DNA from: Struthio camelus
Lineage: Eukaryota; Chordata; Aves; Struthioniformes; Struthionidae
DNA length: 64,000 bases
Assembly: GCF_040807025.1 (NCBI RefSeq)
Contig: NC_090981.1
Coordinates: forward strand, 42,325,817 to 42,389,816
Direction: 5' to 3'
Below are positions 32,301 through 45,218 of this stretch, piece after piece. Position 1 is the first letter of the stretch, and the number at the start of each line of letters is the position of its first letter. The position numbers were made by a program, and so were the translations under genes. The notes below the pieces were generated by a model. It did not search any database. It worked only from the letters and a program-made list of their open reading frames with translations, and was not told the origin of the DNA.

Positions 32301-34084
32301 CAAAGTTTCAGTCTTTCTTTCATACTCTAAAGATAAACAACCTTGTGACATGCCACAGTAAGTCTCACAAACATACTTTTGTTAGCAAACAGCTTAAGCA
32401 GCCTACTAGAGCTACCTACCCACTCAGTAAGCTACAAAGAGTCTCAAAAACAAAACAAAAACCACAGTACTTTATATAGCAACAGACTCAAGTTGATCAA
32501 AATGATTTGTTAGTACAAGAAATAAAATTAATTTCCCATCTCAATTTTACTCAAAAGTATTATGCATCATTTCAAGAACATAGTTTTCAAACAAAAACAT
32601 TTTTTATCCACTAATAATAGTTTTTCAAGGGAATTCTGTTTGGGTATTGGTAATCTGACCAGAAAAGTTCCTTTGGAAAATCTGAGAGTAGGCATATATA
32701 GATCTAAAAGTTCTGCAGTAAAGTGTGGTATTTTGTTTCATAAAAAGTAGTCCAGTTTCATCTGGTCTCAATCAAGTAAAGTTACTTAATTAAAATTAAA
32801 GATCATTGAAGTGTTCTTAATACAAATTCAATGGAAATTTAGATGAACTTCGAGCCTCTACAAAAAAAAAAAAAAATCTTTCAGATCCTATTAGTATTAT
32901 TAAGGAGCAGTAATTTTTGCTACAAAAATTCCAGACTACGAAAATACAGCATTAACCACTCCATCAGAAAACATCTCATTGGAATGTGACCTCTGGAAAC
33001 ATGTGTTCCTTCTGAAAAAAACATTAAAGATAACCAGCAGAAAAACTGGATTTGGACATTTGTTTTATCTGTAATTAAATCAAGCACCTATTTACGTGCA
33101 TATAGCACTTTTCCATGGCTTCGAGTATTCATGTTCCCATGCATTTTAGTAGGAACAGAAGCACCTCCAAACCTCCAACACTTATCACACTAAGTTCCTA
33201 CTTCAAATTACAGAGACAATAACAAATATTGCACTTGAAAAAAAATGCTAAAACTTCATGATTTTCCCTGGTTGTTGTAATATATTCCTACCTTCAGTCC
33301 AAGCTTTTGCTACAAAACAGCATTACCTTTTTACTGCTTGCCTTGCCTTGTATTGATCAAGGTATTTAGTTGCATTCTACAAATAGAATGCTTTTAAATA
33401 ATGTATCGCTTTAATATATTAAATGGTTTGACAATTTCTTTAGAAGTGAGGTGCCAAATCACTTTCTTCTCCTTTTAAGGATGCAGACTACTACCATCTT
33501 GAACACAGTAAACAGTACAGGATTAAAAGGAGCATATATAAAACCCTAAAAAATGTTGAACTTCATAGCAACAAAACTGAAAGCCAGATTCTGAACAGTG
33601 AAAGTCCAGTGTTGCTACAATGGGACAGCAAAAGGCAAACTGAACTACTTTTGTCAGTTCAGTATATACAGAAAGAATTTTATTTCCACTTCCTACTTGT
33701 GGACATAGTTTTCTTCAGTTTATATAACACTCCAGAACACGTAACTTGCTTTTTTAATACCAGGCAGAGCGATAACTTTAATAAAACCATGAAACAAGCA
33801 CTTGTGACCCCTATCCTGATATCAGAGTCCAAGTAAATACTGAAAAAGTTGGACAGGTGAATTAGCTTCCAGGAAATCTCTGACTGCGTTCCCTAAGCAG
33901 GAAAATAGTGAAGGCTGGTACAAGCTGTTCTTTTTCTTTAAAAAAAAAAAAGTTACTGACTTTTTGCAAAGTATAAAAGTTTAAATTGTCCAAATGCTCA
34001 TTAATATTTAAAGTAGAATCTCTTAATTAAAAAAAAATTTAAATGCATAATTAAAGTTTCTTCACAAAGAAGAATGCTAGAAAC

Positions 34085-34400
34085 CATGCAGTTCAACATT
34101 CATTAGTGATCTAAACAGAAGCCTGAATAAGATGACTAAGTTTACCAACATCACTAGGCTAATCAAGACAAAACTTCGTGATAGTGATTGGGCAATGGGA
34201 CAGGAGATAAAATTCAGTGTTGATATGTGCAAGCATTTTTTTGTGACACAGACAATTCTAAATTTACATATATAGCAATAAACCTTAAACTGTTACCACT
34301 CAATACTTGCACATTATAAATAGGTGGTTTAAGATTGCCAGCTCAGTGCTCAGCAGCAGTTAAGGACAGCCTTATAAGAGTGAAGACCAACATCTGCAGG
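34085..34400 (+). mobile_element. Old CR1 LINE fragment, plus orientation
   Basis: The string ttcaacattcattagtgatc followed by taagtttaccaacatcacta, gataaaattcagtgttgata and gctcagcagcagttaagg corresponds to the CR1 segment that crosses the end of the reverse transcriptase reading frame. It is heavily mutated with no open frame. Boundaries are approximate. Confidence 0.65.
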
Positions 34401-35759
34401 ACTCCCCTTTTAGGTGGCAGACAGTACAGTTGAAGAATAGGATTTGTTCTCGAGCCACCACTCTCCCCACCTTCATGGTAGGGTGCAATGATTCAGTGCA
34501 TGTTTCTGCTTAACCTAGCCTTTGCGTTAACAATTTGCAATTCACCAGTTAGATCACACAAACCTAATCTGAATTTCAGCCCAAGGTTAAGCAGCTCCAG
34601 TTCTATGTCCCCACCTCCTATGCCTATAAAACAAAGGTTCTGAAGCCAACTCCATAAACACAGAATCCAGCAACTTGCTCAGTGCGTTGTCTTAAGTCAT
34701 TTCTTTCAGGTATTGCAAGAACAGCAATTTGCAGCATTTTGGTCTGAGAAAAATTCAATGGTTAACTGTATTTTTTGACTAGACTACAGAAAAGAAGTCT
34801 GGTTTTGCAGCTTAATTCTGTATGTTTTAAGTGCTAACTCTGTCTTCAACTGAAGGAAAAACGCCAAGCTGTAAATAGGCTAATATTTAATTGTGAAACT
34901 ATTTTTCTAGGGAGCTGTTATCAAAAGACAGTCTTTCAGTTTAAGAACACCCACTGCTTGTAATAAGGATTGTCCATTAAAAGATGAAGCTTTCTAATCA
35001 CATACAGTACTTCTATAAGCAATGCTTTAAGTTCGGTGTAAAAGCATTTACCTACTTAGACATCTATTATTTGCATTCCTTTAACACTTGTATACCCCAG
35101 ACATAGGAGTTGTACTGCACTGGGCATTGGATAGTTAGGCTGTAGGACAGTGACTATCTTGTACCTGAAAACATATGTGTTTATTTGATACAGGCTTTAA
35201 AAACACCTGACTTTCAAGACCTTTACTCTAGGTAAAATGAAAACAACTGAGTTAATTGAAAGAGACACAGCATAGATCAGGAAGTTGAACTAAAATGCTG
35301 AAGAAGAGTAGGGCCTTAACAAGCAAGGGGACAAGAGCCAGCATCAGATACAGTAAAAGGAGCCAAAAGACAAAACAGATTAGCTTAGAACCAGAATGAT
35401 AACCTAGGAGGATGAACTTTAAGACTAACAAGGTTAACATCTAGAACACAGAAGAAATAATTCAATAATCAGTGAGAGGATGGACAAAATTATTAAAAGG
35501 CCACTCAAATATAAAGCAAATTTTTTTAAAGCTAAAAGAAAGGCTCCAGAAAAGTTCAAGGTGGTTAGCTCCCGCTTCTCTAAATCCTTATCTGTGAAGG
35601 ACAAGCAAGTCAACTCCTTTATTTAACATCGTACTTCAATCTTCCATCAGTTATACATACCTTGAGTACTTCTAATGACTGTACAATGAAGTTTACAACT
35701 CTCCACAAGCACCACCAGTTCTAATGAGGGAGTGAGAAAGGAAATCAGAAAAAACATAC

Positions 35760-35876
35760 CTTGTGTTGTTCTATCGCATCTACCCACTGTTGTCTGTGGT
35801 CTGGGTCCTGAGCTCGGAGGTACCAAACACTATCATTTACGCTAATATCAAATCTGCATTCATCAAAATCATGGGG
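35760..35876 (-). CDS. CERT1: CERT1 coding exon 3 (residues 78-116, end of PH domain)
   Basis: The exon is 39 codons, [15 protein letters not shown] through VDAIEQHK, phase 0 at both ends. The acceptor is TTCACAG and the donor GTATGT. It encodes the last strands and the C-terminal alpha helix of the PH domain. The helix holds the invariant PH tryptophan (QQWVDAIE, residue 108). Val109 replaces the Ile usual in mammals. The exon lies alone between introns of 16.5 and 23.4 kb. Confidence 0.98.
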
Positions 35877-37149
35877 CTGTGAACAAGAAGAGCGTAAGAG
35901 TAGTCAAAATTAGCAATCAACAATATTTCACAGAACATTTGACACTATATAATGCTGTAATTTAAGACTGCTTACGATCTAAGCTGCCTTGAATAGCTGC
36001 TAGATTTTTAATTTTTGTTTTCTACAAATGTCTGAAATAATGACCTAACATATACTTTCATAATGAAAAATGCCAGTCTTCTGAAACAGAAAAACTAAAC
36101 GACGTAATACATTTTTAGATGGAAGGAATGCAAAAATTGTAGCAAACAGCACTAGTATAGAACAAAAAATACAGATTACAGCAAAACGACAAGGAAAAAG
36201 AAAACTAAGCGAAGCTGCAGCACCTTCTGCCTCCACCTCTTATTTTCACCATCTAAGATAGGGCTGTCAGATAACGGGGAGCAATTTGCAACCCCTTCCC
36301 ATACCACCACTCAAGCACATCTAGCTTTCAGTTCACACGCTGAAAATAATAAAAGGCTTTTACTAATATTGTAATGAAGCTGGTCAGGGAATTATGGGGG
36401 ACCAAAACAGCATTCTTATTTGCCTGGTGTATTGTCAATTCAAAAAATCTAGTCCCTGCGAAACATCCCACATAAAGCCTAGCAAGATGTTTTTTCCTCT
36501 CTGAAGGCTATTCTTAAAGCAAAGAAACTACAACGTGGGTATAGCTGAATGGCTTTTGAATTTTCTGCCATGTTCAAATGACAAATTATGCACTTGCATA
36601 ACTGCAGGAAGATAACAGGCTCTAAGGTTAAAGAAAATGGCGTGGTCTGGAGGACCATGAATATGGATCCATGATATCAAAGACAAGACTACACAGGTTA
36701 ACAATTTTACTGTTCTATGGTACGCTCAGTAATCTTGCAGACAACTGAAACACTACGGATCACTCACAAAATACCCCACAAAAGTAGACTTGAACAAGTC
36801 TAATCTGTTGTGTCATGCAAGAATCTACCATGTCAATGGAATTTCTTTTCAAAGGATCTGGAAATCAAAAGCTACTTTCACATAACAATCTTTTTTGTTT
36901 AAACGTACTGAGAAAAAATAGGACAACGGAAGCCAACTCACACAAAGCATGAGCTGGGAAAAGGTTTACGGAAAAGTACACAGTTTCACCCCCACTCTCA
37001 GCTTCACATACTTGGTCAAGCATTTGAACTTTAAACTTCTCTCGGGAAGTCAGCAACGTTGTCACATAAATCAACTACCAGCTAATTACTTAATATCTGA
37101 CCATCATAACTTTATTCAGTTAAGGAAGTTTAAAACATGGCTGTACACT

Positions 37150-38790
37150 GTTTTGTTTTCACTGAACCACAGAACACAGGGATGTAGGGGACAACCAGTC
37201 CAGGCACCTGTTTTTTAAACAATATTTGATACATTATTCATTACTGTATCAGAGAGGTTTATCCAGTTCGGGGTAGCAAACCTATCTGCCTTATCCAATT
37301 GTCAGGTTTACAAGCCTATTCACAGTCACCTCTCTACCAGGCCCTACCTTGGCCACGTGAGAGAGAATATGCACAAAGCAACTAGGAAGAAAGGGTCTCC
37401 CAGAAAAGCAAGTATGCAAATATCCAAATTGTTCCTACCGTGGCACCATTCTCTTGCACTCTCTCTCTCTCTGAGGCCCTTTTGGAGGATTTGAAAGCAA
37501 CTGGTCTACCCTGTTCGATGGCCTTGACAAAACACATCTCAAAAGCTGGCAATGTTAGCGATCCACGCTTCCATAAGCAACTTGTTCCAGCGCACAACTA
37601 TCCTTGCCATCTCTAACCTAAATTGTGCTTATGGTGATTTAAGATCATTACCTCTTCGTCCTATTCAAAAGCAGGTTTATGCACACCCTTTCTCTGCATA
37701 GCAGCTTTTAATATGTTTAGAGAACTATGCCTCTCAAATACAAAGGAGAAATGCTTTCCTTGAGGTCTAGCCAAACCTTTCAAACACCTTTCTGGACCAT
37801 ACACTGAACGTACACTTCTACATCATTCAATAGTATTCAAAGATGGGAAAAGTTAGGAGTGTACCAAATGGCAATGTACCAAAAAAAAAAAAAAACACAC
37901 AAACACAAAAAATCTAGGTTTACATCCAGCTTGCTGTGCAAATTCATTCACAGAAAAGCCAGTCTAACAGGTGGTCCTGTCAGACAAGTTGCTTAAACAA
38001 AGCAGTCTCCACTAACAATGTTTAATATTGCATCAAAAGGAAATTCAGTTGGCATGACAGGGTGTGCTCTTGACAAATACATGTTACCTATTTACCATCC
38101 TACTTGCTGTCTATTTTCCAATATTTTTCTAGCAACAGAAGCCAGAGCCATTAACTTACTTCCCTCCTTATCCTCTACCTCCTTTTAAAAGACAGGCTCC
38201 ATGAGACCCTCTAGAATCTGGTTTATCTTTCACTTCCAGCCAATTCTAAGTTCTCTACTACGCATTTTACCAATATCAAATAAAACACTAGAATCGCACC
38301 TAACCTGTTCTTTTCTTAGCCCAGAACAAGTTACTGTCACTTAACCCTTTTCTCACAAGCTAGAATAAGTTCACACTTCATTTCATTAATAACTTGGCAG
38401 ATTGTTAAATACGTAACATACTTGGTATCATCTGCTACCTTCCTCTCCCTGCTGAGCGGTGGACAAACTCTTTGGTTTTGATCTTGCTATAAATATGCTT
38501 TTACTGTTTTCTCTAGTTGCAAGCAATAGAGGCTATGAAGTGTCTTTCATCCTTTTTTCAGGTCTGTCCTTTATTCTAAATTCCTCCTCGGACTAGTTTA
38601 AGCATCTCCTTAATACTGCTTTAAGTTTTTCCATTTCTTTCTTTTCGACTTTCTTCCTGTAGAATCTTACACACCTCATTTCATTTAGAGCTCCTTTTTC
38701 TGAAGTTCACTATTTCTAGCCTACTGTTCACTTTCCTCTATAGCCTCAGAAGCAATTATAAAATGACATAGTTCTCAGTCAGCCACCTGA
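37150..38790 (-). mobile_element. Ancient CR1-type LINE fragments, antisense
   Basis: Read on the minus strand, several blocks resemble CR1. The block at 37600-37690 (forward: aaattgtgcttatggtgatt, cattacctcttcgtcctatt) matches the usual antisense CR1 3' region. The block near 38115-38200 (forward: cagaagccagagccattaac then tccctccttatcctctacct) matches an upstream part of the element in the correct order. It is interrupted and decayed, with no reading frame left. Exact limits and subfamily need a repeat-library comparison. Confidence 0.55.
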
Positions 38791-39975
38791 CAAGATCCTG
38801 GAGGAATAAATAGGGATTTTTCATAGGTAAAAAGCTCAGAACCTGTGTTGAGGCCAGGATATGTCCTACAGCTCCTGGTCCTTTCACAACCAACATAAAG
38901 CAAGGAAGCAGAAGAATGTTTTAGTCACATAAGGAAGTAGAAAGCATATAGGAATCACTTGTCTACCCTCAGGACCTAAAGCAGGTTGGAGAACTTTAGC
39001 TGCTTTTTCCTACCCGCTCCTCAAGCGGTCTCAGGCAGCATACAGACATACCTAAATTGAGAGGGCACTGGGGAAACAAAAACCCGGCAGATCAACATGA
39101 TACTGTGAACGAGAGCATCTGAAAACCCTTGCAGAGTTTTCAAAGCTTAAGGTGTTAGATTGTTAGAAGTCTTGCGGCAGAGGCAACCTGTGCGTGCCAA
39201 AGGCTCCTTCTAGAGCTGGTATTTCAAAGAAAAATACCTAAATCATAATTCCATGCTGCTTGAAACTGGCCCACAGTCCTCTAACATCCCCAAGCATCCT
39301 TTCTGCCTCCTGCCTGTCTTCTGAGGCACCTGTAGAGAAATTTGCCAAAATAAAGGCAATTGCGGGTATTCAACCCTCCCAGATCTTACTGTATAAAACC
39401 AATTGATATTAGCTCCTAAACAAGCAAGAGCAGTTCACATGAAGAAACATTTACTTGGCTACAGTTACTGAGGAAGTCTGTAGCTAGCTCAGGTCTCATG
39501 AGTCATAGCTGACTGCATTGCCACAGAGTCCTTCCTGCTATACAGCTCTCAAGTTTGAGGTATTCATGAAACAAGCTTCAGAGTGTCTCCTTGAAAATAC
39601 TGGTTTAAGTGAATCACATAGGGAGGTAAGTGCTTTCACACAGTTTGTAAGTTTCCAGAACGCTCCATGAAAGAAAACAGCTGAATGAAGAAACTTCTGC
39701 TTGTCAAGTCAGTCTCTCCCACTACTCTATATGGTGTTTCTTCCTTTCCAGTAGGAGGATTACCTCTTTTCTCTAGAGAGGAAAGCCAGGGCAGTTTATA
39801 GTAGATCCAAGTCAATTCTGCACATCATAATTATCAGCTATGTCTGTGCTGCTATCCCCATTGCAGAACTAAAACTAATCTACAGTAAACTTGCTTAAAT
39901 TTTTACTTGTTCCCTACTGAAAAAACACTGAGCAGGGCACTAGGACACTAGACATTAATGATCTAGGCCTACGGA

Positions 39976-39996
39976 GGGGGGGGAAAAAAAAAAAAA
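39976..39996. repeat. G8A13 homopurine run
   Basis: Eight G followed directly by thirteen A. It is a simple homopurine tract in intron 2, prone to length variation and sequencing error. Confidence 0.8.
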
Positions 39997-42995
39997 ACAA
40001 CAGTCGCCCTACTTCAGTTCTCTCTCAAACAGGAACGAAACTAACATAAACGTGATAGGGACTGTATGTTACCTATTCTAGCTCCAGTGGTTCAGAGTTA
40101 TTAACAGAAAAATATCATATACTGCTACAAAGATAACTGCAGCTTGCAACACACTAGCATCACACACTGCAACAACAGATACAAACCTAGCACGAACAGT
40201 CAAATATTGTATGCATGTAATTCAGCAATACAAAACAATTTATCCCTGAAGCTTTGACAGTTTTAAAATTTTGTAATGCCAATTTTTTCATACAAGATCC
40301 AGAAAGAAAAATATTTAGCATAGCCGCAGCACTTGGATTTGCTCATAGCAAAATGCGCAAGTCTGTTCAACTGCTGAATATACTTCTTGGTCTTTTACTG
40401 TATTCTGGAATTTCTAAGTTCAGGGCAAATTTGGAAAGGCATTGTCCTTGAAGCCAGATTACAGAAAGCTTCATAACACTAGTTTTGGTATCCATCCTGC
40501 TAGAAAAATGCATTTACTTTTCTGCGGATTGAGTTATTACAACCAGAAGATCTCATGAAAGATTTATATTCACACAAAAATAATTTTATAATTAAAATAA
40601 TGCTTAAGTACTACTTACTTTATTCCTTCCAATAGGACTATTACAAAATTGTGAGCAACCACTGCCTTAGAAAGTGTGTTTTTGTAAAGCAATGCATTTT
40701 GTTTTAATTAGGTTTCACAAAATTCTCTTAAGGGAGAAAGCTTGAATATTCTGCCTCCGATAATCAGTCATCTTTTAATCATTTGCAAAGTGGTAGAACT
40801 ATTTTTTACTTTTCCTTCTCTTAATATTTATAGCTCAAAGCAAGTTAATAAAAACATTCCTTACTTTTCCCCTATAGATTTAAGGGGAGTGTCAATCTGA
40901 AAAAATTTAGAAAGACTTTAATTGAAAGTTAAGAACATGAATTAAAATTTCTCTAATCAAACTGCATGTTTTTCTTAAAGTCATCTAAACTTCTGTGCCT
41001 TAAACCAGAAAACTCAATAGGTTCTGGACCCATTCACTGAAACACAGGAACCCCTTCCATCCACCCTAAGCTTCCAAAAGGGACTCCAGAAGATCATCCC
41101 AGGACAATGTTTAGGACAAGAAAGGATAGAGGGGTAACATGCATCAGAATCAGAATACACTAAACTGCATCTATGCATCTATCACCTGAAGTTACTTTTG
41201 CAAGAGACAAGCTCAAGACCAGGACTGCGCATTCACATATCTTTACGGGAAGCTCCTCACAAGAGGCAGCGGGCAATCCAGACAGAGGCACAAAGATGTG
41301 CATTTGATATTTAGGGAGTGGCAGACAAACGCACAAGATGAACAGAGAAGGCCTAACACGTTGCATGATGAGCTATAGAATTATGATGCTGGGGAAACTT
41401 AAAAAGGAGTTTATTTGATGCAACAGAAAAAGGGGAAGCTCGTGGAAGCAATGTAAAGTGACAGGTAACAAGATCAAGGAATAAAAAAGTTCTCTTCCCT
41501 CTGCCATTTTTAGTGGCTGTAAGCAGAACAGGGAGCAGCACGTATCAAAACCAGAAATACTGCATTAATTGATTAGTGAGACCAAAAAATCGAGATCAGC
41601 ATTGTGAATTTGGAAGCAAATAAAAAGGGAATATATATATGAAGCCAGGAAAGAATAAAGTTATATGAACACTTTTGATAGGCACTTGTATGTAGTCTCT
41701 AACACAAATCTAGAGATAGAAAGATTACTCTAAGATTTTTAAACTAAGTCTTCCAATAGCATACATGAAAACCGTACTTCAGTTCTCATGTAAAAACAGT
41801 GTTTCACATTTGCAAGGGTTGCAATAATTCACCTAGCAAAAAAAGCCATTGAGAAACCTTTGCCCAGTTTCAAACAACGCACATCTTAAAATATTTTTTC
41901 TGAAGCATTTCATCCATGACAGAGGCAAAACTTTAGAGGAATTATGTCCCCTCCCTCCCAAATTTAAAATGGCTGAAAACATGCTGACTTATTAAAAAAA
42001 AAAAAACACTGAATAGGAGATACTGAGATGAAGTACCTCAAGTGATGCTTTAAAAGTTATATTTGATATGGTAAATTGTACTTAAAATCACTGAACAGAA
42101 AAATTTTCAGTCACTTGTTTGGAAATGTCTCTGCCTTACCAATGAGTACTATGCTTAGTAAGAATTTTACCAGACGGTAAAGGTAGGTCTGAAAACACAA
42201 TCTCGCCCTATCAATTACTAAGTAGTATTCGGTCAAGTTAGTGTATTTCTTTCTGGAGCGATGCTCATTTTTCAGAATACAGCCTGAACAATGCTCTTCT
42301 AAGTGGTCTGCTCTTTGTTGCATTATGTCTTGACTTTATTTCCTCTTAATGAGTATCATCACCGTATTTTCCCCTTAGAGACGACCTGCTTTCCCTAATG
42401 CTCAAGCACATGCAGCAAGAAAATCTCACCTCTGCTTGGGAAAAATCCTTACCCCCTTCCTATTCATTCAAACAAGTACACTTAAATCAAAATCTATGTC
42501 TATGATGATTCTCAAGACTTATTATAAAAATGTGTTAGGATCCTTTTGCCTTTAACTATATGAGGTATTTTTGAAGAGACTTAACTCTAGAAGTACAGAT
42601 ATTAAAGTTACCAAAAAAAGCCATTAATTTAATTTTACTTTTTTTTTAAAAAAAAAAAGTTAGCTATCCTAGATTTGATTCTCAGTGAAAGGTAACTTAG
42701 AGTGCTGTATTTCAACACAAATTTGCCTCAAAATGCAACCAAAAGCCAAGAAATATGGCAAATTCTAACTCACTTTATTTGCAACATTTTTTTCCCCTGG
42801 TCAAAGTCACACACCTGTGAGCTTGAGAAAACCAAAATTCAGAACACAATACAGAATTCTGTTTTCACTTTTCAGATTCCAAAATCCAGGGAAACCTGGA
42901 TAGAAAAATTTGACTACGATGTTATGTAAGAATAACAACAAGCAAAGAAAAGACAAGAACCTACTCTTTAGTTATGTTGCTGGCTGTACATTTCC

Positions 42996-43037
42996 ATATA
43001 GCAAAATTATTTTATAATATAGCAAAATTATTTTATA
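42996..43037. repeat. Tandem duplication, 21-bp unit, two copies
   Basis: The unit atatagcaaaattattttat plus a final a occurs twice in direct succession without a mismatch. It is probably a recent slippage or duplication event in intron 2. Confidence 0.85.
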
Positions 43038-43095
43038 AATTGCAAATAAGCAAATAAATAAGATACAATATCTTTTTAATGTAGTAGCAAACTAC

Positions 43096-43195
43096 TGGGC
43101 AATGTGCTCTAGATGACCCTGCTTGAGCAGGGGGGTTGGACTAGACGATCTCCAGAGGTCCCTTCCAACCCTAGCCATTCTGTGATTCTGTGATA
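43096..43195 (+). mobile_element. CR1 LINE fragment, extreme 3' end, plus orientation
   Basis: About 100 bases, nearly identical to the last part of the copy at 5432-5937: agatgaccctgcttgagcag, gatctccagaggtcccttcc, then ttctgtgattctgtgata. It is severely 5'-truncated. The close match to the other copy suggests the same, relatively young subfamily. Confidence 0.93.
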
Positions 43196-43443
43196 CTAGC
43201 TGTCCCATATTTTGCCATCTAAAAAGAATCCTCAGTTCTTTGGTAGGCATAAAGCGTTCCCATAAAAGCATACTTACACACGTAGAAGACCTCATCACAT
43301 TTTTTACACTCTTTGTTACTATCCAAACGTTTCACCTGAGATCTTAGGTTAGGATATTTGTTTTTCCAAAATGTAATGACCACTGGCTGCATTTTTTACC
43401 CTTTTTCCTCAAATTAGAATTTAGTTATTTTGTTTTTCCCAAC

Positions 43444-45218
43444 TGTAGCTAAAGCAGATGCCTGCTGTACCCATGAAAACGGGAGCACGCTAGGGGAGTT
43501 TAATAATAGCTTGTTAGCATGCTATGCAAACTTTAATATTAGCTTGGTTTGAATACATTGTGAAGAAGCCTTTGCATCTGAGAACCACCTTCTTAAGTCT
43601 GGAACAAGCTTATGTTGTGTCTATTACCTCAGCAATACAACCACGTTTAAAGCTGAAGCTTATGCTTTGTAAGAAAGAACGCAGTGAATCTGGTGTTCTG
43701 CATGCTAATCAGAGGGGTTCAGGTGCACAAAGAACTAGGTAAAACAGTTTTTAGTGATTTTTGGGTGGAATCAACTGTCCTACAGTCTTACAGTATTCAA
43801 CTATTTAGTATTTTACTCAATTATTGTCCTGTTAATAATGCACACTGTGGAATTATGTATATCATGCTGTATTGTTTTTATGTTAACATACCATACATGT
43901 TATTCCCAATTGCCTAATGAAAAACTAATGCCTTGTGACAGAAAAATCTGATGTACAACAAACACCTGAAATATCAGTTAAGCTTTGATCAAAGAAATGG
44001 AACAGCACTGTGTTATTAGAAGTACGGGCCAAAATGTTATATAGCTGTAGAACAGTGTTTGCACATAGCCACTGCCTGATGTGATCTATCGGTTACAGTG
44101 GATACCCTATGCAAAAAGCTCAATGGATTAGTGACGGGGTATTAACAGATTTATATAGGCACCCTGAGAAATGCAATGGGCCTGCCTGTTTGAAGAAGCC
44201 TACACTTTAGTAAAGTGGAAACTACTTGTGTGCAAAGGCTACTAGCAGTTAATGATTCCAGGCTCTATGATACAGGAAATGGAAGTATGTGTGTTGTTTC
44301 CTTGGAGGGAAGTTACACCAGAGAACTGAGTACCCTGTTACTGATTTTTTTTTTTTTCTTTCCATAAGATAGTCAGCTATTGAAACAGGAATCACATATG
44401 TAGAGCTGCATCCCTTAATCACTATTTCTGCATTACTGGCTTTCTGTAACAACTCTTCATACATAGTGCTGCGTGCCATGGAGGATCCAAGAGCTGTACA
44501 TACAACCAGGAACACTGGAAGCTCTGTACAGATCTCTCAAGAACACAATGAGGCAAGACTGAACAGGATATCTACCCTAAGAGGAAAAGCATGCTTTGTA
44601 GCAGTAGTCTTGGTTCCTTGCACCAGCAAGGAGAGCACAGTATCCTGGATTCAGGCTCACGTCAATGGGAATGGTAAGTTCCTATCCCAAAATGAGGGGA
44701 GCTGCAGCTAAAGCAGAGGCCTGCTGTACCACAAAACAGAAGCACACTAAGCAGACTTTAAGATTAGCTTGTTTTGATCCAAATATATGGGTCCCCATAT
44801 ACAGTACAACTGTATAAGCATTCCTGTAAAGATGGCACTGCCATTACTAGTAACAGGCCACAGGCCTTGTGCTAACTACGCAAGTCCCCAGGCCTGATCT
44901 GTTAGGCTTGTTATCAACTTGTTATGAAAACTTGCTCTGTGAACCAGAGCTTAGTACCAGGTGTCCCGTGTTACAATGTACAGTTTAAGTATGAGATAAC
45001 AGCAAAGGCCTTGAAAATATGGGCACGGGCCAAAAGTAGGAATGTAAACAACTCACTGCTGGTCACCTACTGGATAGTGAAAAAGTGCAACCTCAGGAGC
45101 TGGGAGGACCGCCTTTGCTGCAAGTAGCAGCAGCTACAGAAGGGAGGGGGAGAGGTGGGCGCACCACAGCCAAGCAACAGGGTAAGGCACCTGCTGCAGC
45201 CTGGGAAAGTAACACCCA
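43444..45218 (+). mobile_element. Possible degenerate LTR retroelement (direct repeats 43444 and 44703)
   Basis: A block starting tgtagctaaagcagatgcct at 43444 recurs at 44703 as tgcagctaaagcagaggcct. Similarity continues with indels for about 75-105 bases: cctgctgtacc, then agcac, then a tttaa.attagcttg segment. Both copies begin with TG, and a purine-rich aaaatgaggggagc lies directly before the second, as a polypurine tract does before a 3' LTR. CCAAC precedes copy one (43439-43443) and also follows a CA at 45217-45218, so a 5-bp target duplication is possible. Beyond the first 100 bases the two copies are hard to align, and no gag or pol frame was recognised. An old endogenous retrovirus remnant is the best guess, not proven. 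Confidence 0.4.

Larger units (their letters stand above)
12379..35759 (-). other. CERT1: CERT1 intron 3 (23.4 kb)
   Basis: The largest intron in the window. It holds a purine-biased stretch (13170-13990), CTCF-like motifs (18712-18730 and 20917-20927), an antisense CR1 end (23981-24090), two long T runs (25102-25119, 25246-25266), an old CR1 with a G15 run beside it (26930-27490), a perfect hairpin (29298-29324) and another old CR1 (34085-34400). The rest is AT-rich, with only short chance open frames. Confidence 0.9.

Noticed and set aside
44249..44711. Overlapping open frames on both strands between the two LTR-like copies
   Set aside because: I looked for retroviral gag, pol or env signatures and saw none convincing, so no gene call was made.
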